DNA of 64,000 bases from Streptomyces barringtoniae (GCF_020819595.1 NZ_JAJHNP010000027.1:62001-126000); one strand, 5' to 3'; shown: positions 1 to 8,855, counted from the stretch's first letter. The notes: generated by a model not told the origin, from the letters alone. Translations and numbers: made by a program.

Positions 1-434
1 TGACCACGGGTATGGGCGGGCGCGCGTCGGCGGCGGCGCCCGGTCCGGCCGCGCGGGCCCGGCCGCGCGTGCGGCCGTGGCCCCGCCCCGTCCATCGGGT
101 CACCCGCCAGGTGCACGTGCGCCGGCGCAGTCGCAGCCGTGAGTCCGGGGCGACGCTCTCGGTCGGTTCCATTCCCGTCCCTCTCACAGCCGGCGGTGCC
201 CACGCCACGCGGCCCGATGTCCGACAGCCATCAGCAGCTCCGCGTTGAAGAAACCTTCCTCGCACGCCGGGAGCGCACGGGGATGCCCCAACCGCAGCCG
301 GGCACGGCAGGTGCACATCTCAACAGTAGGCCGCGGAAGGCTTCCACGGGCACCGGTCGTCGACGGTTGCCCGAAAGCGCCCGGGCCACCCGTATGCAAC
401 TGATATGCACCGATCGGGTGGCCTTCAACCGCTA
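1..434. other. Intergenic or unassigned left edge, no supported gene
   Basis: This stretch lies downstream of the ligA stop on the minus strand. Short open frames occur on both strands, but they have the Arg/Pro/Ala-rich composition of shadow frames in GC-rich DNA. None carries a recognisable motif. Part of it may be the leader or promoter of a gene beyond the left edge; I cannot tell which. Confidence 0.4.
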
Positions 435-2627
435 CTACTCGGTCGTAAGCGCGACTTCGGCCGCCGCTTCGGGGCCCTGCTCCAAGAGGACACCGAAACC
501 GTCCTCGTTCAGGACCGGGACCTTCAATTGCATGGCCTTGTCGTGCTTCGATCCCGGGTTGTCACCCACGACGACGAACGAGGTCTTCTTCGAAACAGAT
601 CCGGTCACCTTCGCGCCCCGGCTCTGCAGTGCCTCCTTCGCGCCGTCGCGGGTGAAGTTCTCCAGCGTGCCGGTGACGACGACCGTGAGCCCCTCCAGCG
701 GGCGCGGGCCCTCGACCTCGCCGGTCGAGGCGTCCTCCAGCGGGACTCCGGCCGCCTTCCACTTGCGGACGATCTCGCGGTGCCAGTCCTCGGCGAACCA
801 CTCCTTGAGCGCGGCGGCGATGATCGGGCCGACGCCGTCGGTGGTCGCGAGCTCTTCCTCGGTGGCCTGTTCGATGCGGTCGACGGAGCGGAACTCGCGG
901 GCGAGGGCCTGCGCGGCGACCGGTCCGACATGCCGGATGGACAGCCCGTTCAGGAAGCGCGCGAGCGGGCGGGACTTGGCCGCCTCGATGTTCTCCAGCA
1001 GCGCGAGGGTGTTCTTCTTCGGCTCACCCTTCTGGTTGGCGAAGACCGTGACGACCTTCTCCTCGCCCGTCTTGGGGTCCCGCTTCGGCAGACCGCTGTC
1101 GGGGTCGAGGACATAGGCCTTGATCGGCAGCAGCTTCTCCACCGTCAGGTCGAACAGGTCCCCCTCGTCCACCAGTGGCGGGTCGGCCGGTTCCAGCGGG
1201 CGGGTGAGCGCGGCGGCGGCCACCCCGCCGAAGTGCTCGATGTCCAGGCACTCGCGGCCGGCGAGATAGGAGACACGCTCGCGCAACTGGGCCGGGCACG
1301 TACGGGCGTTGGGGCAGCGGAGGTCGATGTCGCCCTCCTTCATGGGCCTGAGCGGGGTGCCGCACTCGGGGCACTCGCCCGGCATCACGAACTCCCGCTC
1401 GCTGCCGTCCCTGAGGTCGACCACCGGGCCGAGGATCTCCGGGATGACGTCACCGGCCTTGCGGATGACGACCGTGTCGCCGATGAGGACGCCCTTGGCC
1501 TTGACGACCTCCTGGTTGTGCAGGGTGGCGAACTCGACCTCGCTGCCCGCGACCGTGACCGGCTCGACCTGGGCGTACGGCGTGACCCGGCCGGTGCGGC
1601 CGACGCCCACCTTGATGTCGACGAGCTTGGTGTTGACCTCTTCCGGCGCGTACTTGTACGCGATCGCCCAGCGCGGGGCACGCGCGGTGGAGCCGAGGCG
1701 GCCCTGGAGGCGGATCTCGTCCAGCTTGACGACGACACCGTCGATCTCGTGCTCCACGGAGTGGCGGTTCTCGCCGTAGTGGGCGATGAACTCGCGTACG
1801 CCGTCGAGGCCGTCGACCACGCGGTTGTGCCGGGAGGTGGGCAGGCCCCAGGTCTTCAGCAGGTCGTAGGCCTGGGAGAGACGGGTCATGCCCGTGAAGC
1901 CCTCCAGGGCGCCGATGCCGTGGACGACCATGTGCAGCGGGCGGGTCGCGGTGACCCGCGGGTCCTTCTGGCGCAGAGAACCCGCGGCGGCGTTGCGGGG
2001 GTTGGCGAAGGGCTTGTCACCGGCGGCGACCAGGCGTTCGTTCAGTTCGAGGAACTTCTCCATCGGGAAGTAGACCTCGCCGCGGATCTCCACCAGGTCG
2101 GGCACCTTGTCGCCCTTGAGGCGGTCCGGGATCTCCGCGATCGTACGGACGTTGGGGGTGATGTCCTCGCCGGTGCGGCCGTCGCCGCGGGTGGCCGCGC
2201 GGGTGAGCCGGCCGTTCTCGTAGGTGAGGTTGACCGCGAGGCCGTCCACCTTCAGCTCGCACAGGAAGTGGTAGTCCTGGTCGCCGAGTTCGCGCGCGAT
2301 GCGCTCGGCCCAGGCGGCCAGCTCCTCGTCGTTGAAAGTGTTGTCGAGGGACAGCATCCGCTGGCGGTGCTCGACCGCAGTGAACTCCGTCGCGTACGAC
2401 CCCGCGACCTTCTGGGTCGGCGAGTCCGGCGTGCGCAGCTCCGGATACTGCTCCTCCAGCGCCTCCAGAGTCTTCAGGAGCTTGTCGAACTCGGCGTCGC
2501 TGATGACGGGAGCGTCCTTCACGTAGTACCGGAAGCGGTGCTCCTCGATCTGCTCAGCGAGCTGCGCGTGCTTGTCACGTGCCTCGGCGGGCACTGCCGT
2601 CTCCGCCTGCTGCTTGTCGCCGGCCAC
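435..2627 (-). CDS. ligA: NAD-dependent DNA ligase LigA
   Basis: This enzyme seals nicks in duplex DNA during replication and repair, using NAD+. The protein is 730 residues, slightly longer than the usual 670-700. The adenylation domain carries the KVDG motif, with the catalytic lysine near residue 126. An OB fold follows, then a four-cysteine zinc finger (CPEC ... CPNARTCPAQL, roughly residues 418-450), helix-hairpin-helix repeats, and a C-terminal BRCT domain (roughly residues 645-720). The start is GTG, with GGGAGGA six bases upstream. It begins 15 bases after the stop of the MetE-like gene, so the two are probably co-transcribed. All key residues are present and the identification is secure. 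Confidence 0.98.
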   Translation of the reverse strand: MAGDKQQAETAVPAEARDKHAQLAEQIEEHRFRYYVKDAPVISDAEFDKLLKTLEALEEQYPELRTPDSPTQKVAGSYATEFTAVEHRQRMLSLDNTFNDEELAAWAERIARELGDQDYHFLCELKVDGLAVNLTYENGRLTRAATRGDGRTGEDITPNVRTIAEIPDRLKGDKVPDLVEIRGEVYFPMEKFLELNERLVAAGDKPFANPRNAAAGSLRQKDPRVTATRPLHMVVHGIGALEGFTGMTRLSQAYDLLKTWGLPTSRHNRVVDGLDGVREFIAHYGENRHSVEHEIDGVVVKLDEIRLQGRLGSTARAPRWAIAYKYAPEEVNTKLVDIKVGVGRTGRVTPYAQVEPVTVAGSEVEFATLHNQEVVKAKGVLIGDTVVIRKAGDVIPEILGPVVDLRDGSEREFVMPGECPECGTPLRPMKEGDIDLRCPNARTCPAQLRERVSYLAGRECLDIEHFGGVAAAALTRPLEPADPPLVDEGDLFDLTVEKLLPIKAYVLDPDSGLPKRDPKTGEEKVVTVFANQKGEPKKNTLALLENIEAAKSRPLARFLNGLSIRHVGPVAAQALAREFRSVDRIEQATEEELATTDGVGPIIAAALKEWFAEDWHREIVRKWKAAGVPLEDASTGEVEGPRPLEGLTVVVTGTLENFTRDGAKEALQSRGAKVTGSVSKKTSFVVVGDNPGSKHDKAMQLKVPVLNEDGFGVLLEQGPEAAAEVALTTE

Positions 2628-2642
2628 CGTGTTGTCCTCCCG

Positions 2643-3650
2643 TTACTCTGGGTTGTCCGCGAGGGATCTCGCCGCCTGGACGCAGTGGGCGAGCGCCTGG
2701 CGTGCGTAGGCGGGGGAAGCGCCCGCCAGACCGCACGCCGGGGTGACCGTGACCGCCTCCGCGAGCAGCCCCGGTGGCAGCCCCAGCCTGCGCCACAACG
2801 TCCTGACACCCATGACGCTACCGGCAGGGTCTGACAATGGGCCGTCCGTGCCCGGCACGACACCGGCGAACAGCCGCGTACCGGCCTCGACGGCCTCGCC
2901 GACCGCGTCGTCGTCACGTTCGGTGAGCAGCGAGAAGTCGAGGGAGACACCGGCCGCGCCGGTCCGCCGCAGCAGGGCGAAGGGCACGTCGGGGGCGCAG
3001 GAGTGGACGATCACGGGCCCGTCGGCGTGGGCCCCGATCACGTCTCGCAGGGTGGCCTCCACGATCTGCCGGTCCACGGCCCGGTGGGTGCGGTAGCCGC
3101 TGGCGCTGCGGACCTGTCCGCGCAGGACGGCGGTGAGGGAGGGCTCGTCGAGCTGGAGCACGATCCGCGCGCCCGGGATCCGGCGATGGACCTCGGCCAG
3201 GTGCAGCCGCAGCCCCTCGGCGAGGGAGGCGGCGAGGTCGCGGCAGGCGCCGGGGTCGGAGAGGGCGGCCTCGCCGTTCTTCAGCTCCAGCGCGGCGGCG
3301 AGCGTCCACGGCCCGACGGACTGCACCTTCAGATCGCCCTCGTAGCCCTGGGTGAACTCCTCCAGGGCGTCCAGGTCCTCCCCCAGCCAGGACCGCGCCC
3401 GCTTGGTGTCCCGGCCCGGCCGGTCCCCGATGCGCCAGCCGCTGGGCTCCACGCGCGCGTACAGCTCGACGAGCATCCCGGCGGTACGGCCGATCATGTC
3501 GGCGCCGGGGCCGCGCGCGGGCAGCTCGGGCAGGAAGGGGAAGTCCTCGAAGCTGCCGGTGACGGTCTTGGCGGCTTCCCTGGCGTCGCCGCCCGGCATG
3601 GACCCGATTCCGGTGGCTCCCGGGAACCTGAACTCGCTGTTGTCACTCAC
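2643..3650 (-). CDS. Cobalamin-independent methionine synthase C-terminal-type protein
   Basis: The 335-residue protein corresponds to the catalytic C-terminal half of MetE, which transfers a methyl group to homocysteine; the N-terminal half is absent. Two zinc-ligand motifs of the family are visible: an HxC motif (VHSCAPDVPF) and a distal cysteine (TPACGLAG). The open frame extends 35 codons upstream, but the start chosen is the GTG opening VSDNSEFRFPG, because the conserved-looking sequence starts there. It is likely co-transcribed with ligA. Short MetE-like proteins are common in actinobacteria, and whether they use the usual folate donor is uncertain. The zinc and homocysteine site is supported by motifs; the methyl donor is not. 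Confidence 0.85.
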   Translation of the reverse strand: MSDNSEFRFPGATGIGSMPGGDAREAAKTVTGSFEDFPFLPELPARGPGADMIGRTAGMLVELYARVEPSGWRIGDRPGRDTKRARSWLGEDLDALEEFTQGYEGDLKVQSVGPWTLAAALELKNGEAALSDPGACRDLAASLAEGLRLHLAEVHRRIPGARIVLQLDEPSLTAVLRGQVRSASGYRTHRAVDRQIVEATLRDVIGAHADGPVIVHSCAPDVPFALLRRTGAAGVSLDFSLLTERDDDAVGEAVEAGTRLFAGVVPGTDGPLSDPAGSVMGVRTLWRRLGLPPGLLAEAVTVTPACGLAGASPAYARQALAHCVQAARSLADNPE

Positions 3651-3801
3651 CTCGGCAGGGTATGCCGAACACCCAGGGTCTCCGCCCCCTGCACCCGGCC
3701 CGTGCCCGCCCGCCGTCCGACCCGGTCGGCCGAGAAGGCCTCGGGCCGGGACCACGCCGCCTTCGCCGGCCGGTCCCGGATCTCCGTACCGCTTGTCGCG
3801 C

Positions 3802-4491
3802 TCAGCGACCCGGGCGCACCGTCAGGTCGTTGACCTCCGCGTCCCCGGGCAGGTCCAGGGCCATGAGGATCGTCGTGGCGACCGACTCGGGGTCGATCCA
3901 CTTCGACGCGTCGTACTCCTTGCCCTCCTGCTGGTGGACCTTGGCCTGCATGGGGCTGGCCGTGCGGCCGGGGTAGACCGAGGTGACCCGGACGCCGTTC
4001 GCGTGCTCCTCGTGGCGCAGGGAGTCGGCGAGGGCCTTCAGGCCGTGCTTGGAGGCGGCGTACGCGGACCAGCCGGCGTGTGCGCTCAGGCCGGCACCGG
4101 AGTTGACGAAGATCACATGGCCGCGGGCCGCACGCAGCTGGGGCAGGAAGTGCCGGGTCAGCTCGGCGGGGGCGATCAGGTTGACGTTGAGCTGGTGGCG
4201 CCAGGACTTGGGGGTCAGGTCGCCGACCTCGCCCAGGTCGACGACGCCCGCGATGTGCAGCAAGGAGTCCACCCGGTCCGGGAGGGTCTGGTGGGAGAAG
4301 GCCCAGGAGAGCCGCTCCGGGTCGGCCAGGTCGCCGACCAGGGTGCGGGTGCCGGGGAACTCGGCCGCCAGTTCCTTCGCGCGGCCCGCGTCGCGCGCGT
4401 GCAGCCACAGTTCGTCCCCGCGCGCGTGCAGGCGGCGGGCGACGGCCGCGCCGATGCCGGAGCCGGCCCCGGTGATCACATGAGTAGCCAT
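3802..4491 (-). CDS. SDR family oxidoreductase
   Basis: This is a classical short-chain dehydrogenase of 229 residues. The N-terminal Rossmann motif TGAGSGIG (residues 7-14) binds NAD(P). The catalytic YxxxK appears as YAASK, with a serine upstream in the usual NSGAG strand. The substrate cannot be deduced. The ATG of MATHVITG is preferred over one three codons upstream because it puts the Rossmann strand at the usual distance from the N-terminus. It lies just downstream of the LOG-family gene on the same strand (16-base gap), so it may belong to a small operon. Confidence 0.92.
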   Translation of the reverse strand: MATHVITGAGSGIGAAVARRLHARGDELWLHARDAGRAKELAAEFPGTRTLVGDLADPERLSWAFSHQTLPDRVDSLLHIAGVVDLGEVGDLTPKSWRHQLNVNLIAPAELTRHFLPQLRAARGHVIFVNSGAGLSAHAGWSAYAASKHGLKALADSLRHEEHANGVRVTSVYPGRTASPMQAKVHQQEGKEYDASKWIDPESVATTILMALDLPGDAEVNDLTVRPGR

Positions 4492-4507
4492 GCCCGCCAT
4501 GCTCGCA

Positions 4508-5047
4508 TCAGCGGTGGCCCAGCGACTCCTCCAGGTAGGCCAGGGCGCCGACCGGCTCCTCGGCGAAGAACACCAGCTCGGACAGCGGACGGGGCAGGAA
4601 GCCCTCGTCCTCCATGCGGCGGAACTGCTGCTTGAGGCCGTCGTAGAAGCCCGCGGTGTTCAGCAGGACGACCGGCTTGTCGGTGCGGCCGTGCTTCTTC
4701 AGCTCCAGGATCTCGGTGGCCTCGTCCAGCGTGCCGGTGCCGCCCACCATGATCACCACGGCGTCGGCCCTTTCCAGCAGCAGCTTCTTGCGTTCGGCGA
4801 GGTCGGCGGCGATGACCATCTCGTCGGCGCCGGGCCACGCCTTGTTGGCGAGGAACTCCACGGACACGCCCAGCAGCCTGCCGCCCGCCTCGTGCACCCC
4901 GTCCGCGACGACCTTCATCAGACCGACGTTGGAACCGCCCCACACCAGGGTGTGACCGCCCTTGCCGATGAGTTCCGCGAACTCGCGCGCGGGGCGCGTG
5001 TAACGCTCGTCGAGGTCGGCGGCGGACAGGAAGACGCAGATGTTCAT
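4508..5047 (-). CDS. LOG family (TIGR00730-type) Rossmann-fold protein
   Basis: The 179-residue protein resembles the LOG / lysine-decarboxylase-like family. Some members are cytokinin-riboside 5'-monophosphate phosphoribohydrolases that cleave nucleotide monophosphates. It has the conserved GGSNVGLM segment, and the family PGGxGTxxE signature appears as VGGTGTLDE, so the usual proline is replaced by valine. The true start is taken at MNICVFLSAAD; the upstream part of the open frame is Arg-rich and lacks family character. It is divergent from the DUF427 gene, with only 76 bases between the starts. The physiological substrate in bacteria is uncertain. Confidence 0.9.
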   Translation of the reverse strand: MNICVFLSAADLDERYTRPAREFAELIGKGGHTLVWGGSNVGLMKVVADGVHEAGGRLLGVSVEFLANKAWPGADEMVIAADLAERKKLLLERADAVVIMVGGTGTLDEATEILELKKHGRTDKPVVLLNTAGFYDGLKQQFRRMEDEGFLPRPLSELVFFAEEPVGALAYLEESLGHR

Positions 5048-5123
5048 GACCCCTACCGTACGGCCCCGCCGCACGGGCGCTACCAGGCGGGAAGAAGCGC
5101 GCGGCCGCCGGTGCTGTCCCTGT

Positions 5124-5447
5124 ATGAGCGAAGGACACACGATCACCATCGAGAAGAGCGAGCGGCACGTGCGCGTGGTGCACGGCGACCAGGTGCTCGC
5201 GGAGACCGACCGACCGCTGGCGCTGCGCGAGACGGGCTGTCCGGTGCGGTACTACATCCCCGCCGAGGACGTGCGCCTCGATCTGCTGACCCCCTCCGAC
5301 ACGCACACCGTGTGCCCCTTCAAGGGCACGGCGTCCTACTGGTCGCTGCCGGACGCGCCGGACCTGGTGTGGGCGTACCCGGACCCGAAACCGGGGGTGG
5401 CGGAGATCAAGGATCACTTCTGCTTCTACGACGCCGACGTGTCGTGA
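5124..5447 (+). CDS. DUF427 domain protein
   Basis: This is a small 107-residue protein of the DUF427 (beta-tent) type. The typical pattern is visible: an N-terminal strand pair (HVRVVHGDQVLAETDRPL), then YYIPAEDV, a CPFKG turn, and a conserved acidic/aromatic C-terminal part ending at a KDHFCFYD segment. The biochemical role of the family is not established. The ATG start is at the beginning of MSEGHTITIEK, where the domain begins. It is divergent from the LOG-family gene and followed closely by a hydrolase gene, but no functional link is evident. Confidence 0.85.
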   Translation: MSEGHTITIEKSERHVRVVHGDQVLAETDRPLALRETGCPVRYYIPAEDVRLDLLTPSDTHTVCPFKGTASYWSLPDAPDLVWAYPDPKPGVAEIKDHFCFYDADVS

Positions 5448-5484
5448 GCGATGAGTCCGTGCCGGTACGGCAGTCTGCACCGAC

Positions 5485-6267
5485 ATGGACAAGAAGACGA
5501 CTTCGCGGGACGGAACCCCGCTCGCGTACCAAGTGACCGGTCAGGGGCCGACGGTGGTCCTGGTGAGCGGCGCGATGTCCACCGGTGGCACCCTGGCGCC
5601 CCTGGCGCAGCGGCTCGCGGACCGCTGCACGGCCGTCGTCTACGACCGCCGGGGCCGCGGCGAGAGCGGGGACACGAAGCCCTACGCGGTCGAGCGCGAG
5701 GTCGAGGACCTGGCGGCGCTGATCGACGCCGTGGGAGGCGAGGCGGCGCTGTTCGGGGTCTCCTCGGGCGGCGCGCTGGTGCTCGAGGCGGTGGCGAGCG
5801 GGCTGCCGGCCGGCCGGGCCGCCGTGTACGAGGTGCCGTACGCCGACTTCCTGCAGGGGGGCGCCGAGCGGGAGGCCACGTACAAGGAACAGCTGAACAA
5901 GGCGCTCTCGGAGGACCGGCGCGGGGACGCGGTCGAGCTGTTCCTGCGGCTGACGGGTCTGGCCGAGGTGATGATCCAGCGTGCCCGCCAGTCACCGATG
6001 TGGGCCGGCATGGAGGCCGTCGCGCCGAGTCTCGCCCACGACGACACGGTCATGGGCGACGGTCTGCTCCCCCGCGACCGGCTCGCCGCGATCTCCGTGC
6101 CCGTGCTGGCGGTCGCGGGCGGCGCGAGCCCGGAGTGGATGCACAGGGCGGGCCAGGCCGTTGCGGAAGCGGTGCCCCAGGGCACCTACCGGCTGCTTCC
6201 GGGGCAGACCCACATGGTGGAGCCGGAGGTGCTGGGGCCGGTGCTCGCGGATTTCGTGACCGGCTAG
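5485..6267 (+). CDS. Alpha/beta hydrolase
   Basis: This is a cytoplasmic alpha/beta-hydrolase-fold enzyme of 260 residues. It has an oxyanion-type region (VLVSGAMSTGG), a YDRRGRGES strand-turn, the nucleophile elbow GVSSGG (serine near residue 93) and a C-terminal histidine in GQTHMVEPE. No signal peptide is seen and the substrate is unknown. The final codons and stop sit inside a perfect 20-base tandem duplication (6248-6267 and 6268-6287), so a second in-frame copy of the last residues and stop lies just after the real end. Confidence 0.93.
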   Translation: MDKKTTSRDGTPLAYQVTGQGPTVVLVSGAMSTGGTLAPLAQRLADRCTAVVYDRRGRGESGDTKPYAVEREVEDLAALIDAVGGEAALFGVSSGGALVLEAVASGLPAGRAAVYEVPYADFLQGGAEREATYKEQLNKALSEDRRGDAVELFLRLTGLAEVMIQRARQSPMWAGMEAVAPSLAHDDTVMGDGLLPRDRLAAISVPVLAVAGGASPEWMHRAGQAVAEAVPQGTYRLLPGQTHMVEPEVLGPVLADFVTG

Positions 6268-6287
6268 CGGATTTCGTGACCGGCTAG
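6248..6287. repeat. Perfect 20-bp tandem duplication across a stop codon
   Basis: The unit at 6248-6267 repeats exactly at 6268-6287 with no spacer. The unit encodes the last six residues and the TAG stop of the alpha/beta hydrolase, followed by an identical in-frame copy. It looks like a recent replication-slippage event. The protein is unchanged, because translation stops at the first copy. Confidence 0.95.
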
Positions 6288-6293
6288 GGGTGC

Positions 6294-7418
6294 CTACACC
6301 GCGGCGGCCGTCGCGCGCGTGGTCGACGCGATCGTCGCCGAGCCGACCACGCGCGTGCCGTCGTACAGGACGATCGCCTGGCCGGGGGCGACGCCGCGGA
6401 CCGGTTCGGCGAAGGTCACGCGCAGCTCGCCGTCGACCGGCTCCGCGGTGACCTCGGTCTCGCCGCCGTGGGCGCGCAGCTGGGCGGTGTAGGTGCCGGG
6501 GCCGGCGGGGGCGGTGCCGCACCAGCGGGGCTTGATCGCAGTGAGGGCGGTGACGTCCAGGGCGTCGGCGGGGCCGACGGTGACCGTGTTGGTGACCGGC
6601 GAGATGTCGAGGACGTAGCGGGGCTTGCCGTCGGGGGCCGGGGTGCCGATCCTGAGGCCCTTGCGCTGGCCGATGGTGAAGCCGTACGCGCCCTCGTGCG
6701 TGCCCAGCCTGGTGCCGGACTCGTCGACGATGTCGCCCTCTGCCTTGCCGAGCCGCTGGGCCAGGAAGCCCTGGGTGTCGCCGTCGGCGATGAAACAGAT
6801 GTCGTGCGAGTCGGGCTTCTTGGCGACGGCGAGACCGCGGCGCTCGGCCTCGGCACGGATCTCCTCCTTGGTGGTGACCGTGTCGCCGAGCGGGAACATG
6901 GCGTGGGCGAGCTGCTTCTCGTCCAGCACACCGAGGACGTACGACTGGTCCTTCGCCATGTCGGAGGCGCGGTGCAGCTCGCGGGAGCCGTCCTCGCGCT
7001 CGACCACCTTGGCGTAGTGACCGGTGCAGACCGCGTCGAAGCCCAGCGCCAGCGCCTTGTCGAGCAGCGCGGCGAACTTGATCTTCTCGTTGCAGCGCAG
7101 GCAGGGGTTGGGGGTGCGGCCCGCCTCGTACTCGGCGACGAAGTCCTCGACCACGTCCTCGCGGAAGCGGTCGGCGAGGTCCCAGACGTAGAAGGGGATG
7201 CCGATGACGTCGGCCGCGCGGCGGGCGTCACGCGAGTCCTCGATGGTGCAACAGCCCCGCGCGCCGGTCCGGAACGACTGCGGGTTCGCGGAGAGCGCGA
7301 GGTGGACGCCGGTGACGTCATGGCCGGCTTCCGCGGCGCGCGCGGCGGCGACGGCGGAGTCGACTCCACCGGACATGGCGGCGAGGACGCGGAGGGGGCG
7401 CTGCGGGGTCTCAGTCAT
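6294..7418 (-). CDS. mnmA: tRNA-specific 2-thiouridylase MnmA
   Basis: MnmA thiolates the wobble uridine (s2U34) of Lys, Glu and Gln tRNAs, using ATP and sulfur relayed from a cysteine desulfurase. The protein is 374 residues. It has the PP-loop SGGVDS (residues 16-21), the first catalytic cysteine in NPCLRCN (C108), the persulfide-forming cysteine in DICFI (C210), and the YGFTIGQRKGL segment of the C-terminal domain. The open frame continues upstream for more than 100 codons through a GC-rich repeat; that part is rejected and the ATG of MTETPQRPLR is the start. The cysteine desulfurase encoded at 8868-10037 is its plausible sulfur donor. Confidence 0.96.
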   Translation of the reverse strand: MTETPQRPLRVLAAMSGGVDSAVAAARAAEAGHDVTGVHLALSANPQSFRTGARGCCTIEDSRDARRAADVIGIPFYVWDLADRFREDVVEDFVAEYEAGRTPNPCLRCNEKIKFAALLDKALALGFDAVCTGHYAKVVEREDGSRELHRASDMAKDQSYVLGVLDEKQLAHAMFPLGDTVTTKEEIRAEAERRGLAVAKKPDSHDICFIADGDTQGFLAQRLGKAEGDIVDESGTRLGTHEGAYGFTIGQRKGLRIGTPAPDGKPRYVLDISPVTNTVTVGPADALDVTALTAIKPRWCGTAPAGPGTYTAQLRAHGGETEVTAEPVDGELRVTFAEPVRGVAPGQAIVLYDGTRVVGSATIASTTRATAAAV

Positions 7419-7479
7419 AACTCTTCCAGGGTACGGGGCCGCGGGAACCGGGTCCGCCGGATATCCGTTGACGATCACA

Positions 7480-7950
7480 AGGGGCAGTACGGCGGACGGG
7501 GCGGCCAGGGCGCGGACGGTGGTGCCGAGCACGGACGGGGCCGGGCGCAGGCGGGGCGGCACCGGACGGGGGCGGACATGGACGACAGCGGCGCAACAGG
7601 GCCGGCCGGGGCGGGCATGGACGAGGCCCGGCACGGACAGGGCCGGGACGGACAAGGCCGGACGGGGCAGGCCCGGGCGGAGCCGGGCGTGGGCGGGGCG
7701 CCCGCACGGACGAGGGCGGACACCGACAAGGCCCCAGCCACGGGCAGGGCCGGGCGCGGACAAGGCCGGACGGGGCGGGCACGGATGAGGCTGGGCACGG
7801 GCAAGGCCGGACCCGGCAGGCGCGCATGGAGCCGGGCGTGGGCGGAGCCAGGCGTGGGCGGGGCGCCCGCACGGACAGGGGCGGGCGCGGACGAGGGCGG
7901 GCCGGGGCGAGGGCGGGCCGGGGCGAGGGCGGGCCGGGGGCGGGGGCGGG
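7480..7950. repeat. GC-rich degenerate minisatellite region
   Basis: The gap between mnmA and the amidase is filled by imperfect repeats built on CGGAC/GGGCCGG/GGGCGG units. A 32-base block at 7680-7711 recurs with one mismatch at 7845-7876. A block near 7650 recurs near 7758. A 16-base unit (gggcgggccggggcga) occurs about three times in tandem at roughly 7893-7940. Open frames on both strands run through the region and artificially lengthen the flanking genes. I see no domain and treat it as non-coding repeat DNA. Confidence 0.85.
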
Positions 7951-7975
7951 CGTGAGCGTGACGGAGTGGTGGGGC

Positions 7976-8605
7976 ATGGGTGACGGGGATCGGCGGCTGG
8001 GGCGGCGGGCGCTGCTCGTCGGTGGTGCGGCGACCGCCGTGGGTACGGCCGCGCTGGCCCGTGCGGAGCTGACGCATCTGTGGTGGCGGCTGCCCGGAGT
8101 GGAGAAGCCCCGGGTGGCGGGGGCCGTGGACTTCCGGGGCGCGCGCTGGGTGCCGGCCTCCCCGGCCAACTACCGGCGGGCGGACCGGCCGGACGACTAC
8201 GCGATCGACCGGGTCGTCATCCATGTCACGCAGGGCGGCTACGCGAGCGCGGTGAAGGTCTTCCAGGACCCGGCGCACGGCGCGGCGGCACACTACATCG
8301 TGCGCAGGGACGGCCGGATCACCCAGCTGATACGGGAGCTGGACGTGGCGTTCCACGCGGGCAACCGGGAGTACAACGAGCGCAGTGTCGGCATCGAGCA
8401 CGAGGGCTTCGTGGCGGACGCCTCCTCCTTCACGGAGGCCATGTACGCGTCCTCGGCCCGGCTGACGGCGGCGATATGCGTGCGGTACGGCATACCCGTG
8501 GACCGTCGGCACATCATCGGGCACGTGGAGGTGCCGGGGACGGACCACACCGATCCGGGGCCGCACTGGGACTGGGAGCGATACCTGAAAAAAATCAAGG
8601 CCTAG
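7976..8605 (+). CDS. Tat-exported N-acetylmuramoyl-L-alanine amidase (Amidase_2)
   Basis: This is a predicted cell-wall hydrolase cleaving the MurNAc-L-Ala bond. A twin-arginine signal (GRRALLVGGAATAVG) lies in the first 30 residues. The zinc-dependent Amidase_2 domain covers roughly residues 65-205. It has the first zinc histidine in VIHVTQGG, the HYIVRRDG strand, the FHAGN loop, IEHEG, and the distal zinc-binding segment GHVEVPG..H.DPGPHW. The ATG of MGDGDRR is chosen; a GTG at 7952 is possible. Upstream in-frame sequence belongs to the minisatellite. The last codons overlap a GGCCTAGG palindrome flanked by A and T runs (about 8588-8616) that could help terminate transcription. Confidence 0.92.
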   Translation: MGDGDRRLGRRALLVGGAATAVGTAALARAELTHLWWRLPGVEKPRVAGAVDFRGARWVPASPANYRRADRPDDYAIDRVVIHVTQGGYASAVKVFQDPAHGAAAHYIVRRDGRITQLIRELDVAFHAGNREYNERSVGIEHEGFVADASSFTEAMYASSARLTAAICVRYGIPVDRRHIIGHVEVPGTDHTDPGPHWDWERYLKKIKA

Positions 8606-8610
8606 GCCCT

Positions 8611-8639
8611 TTTTCGTCCGGTAGGTGTGGTTCTATCCT
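8611..8639 (+). promoter_or_regulatory. Candidate promoter for the TPP riboswitch RNA
   Basis: A -10-like TATCCT at 8634-8639 lies 17 bases after a weak -35-like TTTTCG at 8611-8616. Initiation about seven bases downstream would start the RNA just before the first base of riboswitch stem P1 (8648). This is a motif-level inference. Confidence 0.35.
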
Positions 8640-8647
8640 GTTTACAA

Positions 8648-8855
8648 GACCTACGAGACGAGTGAGGGAGCCCAAGCGGAGTAGCCGACTTCAGCGCGAG
8701 ATATCTGTTCTCTTCAAGGAGAGGTACACCATCTCCGCTGGTGCCGACATCGACGCTCGGGCTGAGAGGCCGGAAGGTCGCAAGGACTGGACCGGAAGGC
8801 GACCCCCATAACCTGATCCGGACAATGCCGGCGAAGGGAACCCGCCTCGTAGGTC
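8648..8855 (+). ncRNA. TPP (THI-box) riboswitch, apparently orphan
   Basis: The sequence carries the thiamin pyrophosphate aptamer core. GGGAGCCC (8666-8673) pairs with GGGCT (8759-8763), followed by CTGAGA (8762-8767). Next come ACCTGATCCGG (8811-8821) and AATGCCGGCGAAGGGAA (8824-8840). A 10-bp closing stem joins 8648-8657 to 8846-8855. Two extra stems are visible: AGCGGAG (8675-8681) with CTCCGCT (8733-8739), containing an inner CTCTTCAAGGAGAG hairpin, and GGTCGC (8776-8781) with GCGACC (8799-8804). The variable P3 arm is unusually long. No thiamin gene follows on this strand; the next DNA is the 3' end of the opposing cysteine desulfurase gene. Confidence 0.88.

Noticed and set aside
405..2834. 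An 809-codon plus-strand frame opposite ligA
   Set aside because: It is the complementary shadow of ligA. Its Leu/Arg/Val/Gly-rich translation has no recognisable domain.
7419..7763. A 115-residue N-terminal extension of MnmA
   Set aside because: It is translated minisatellite repeat. The PP-loop domain begins right after the ATG at 7418.
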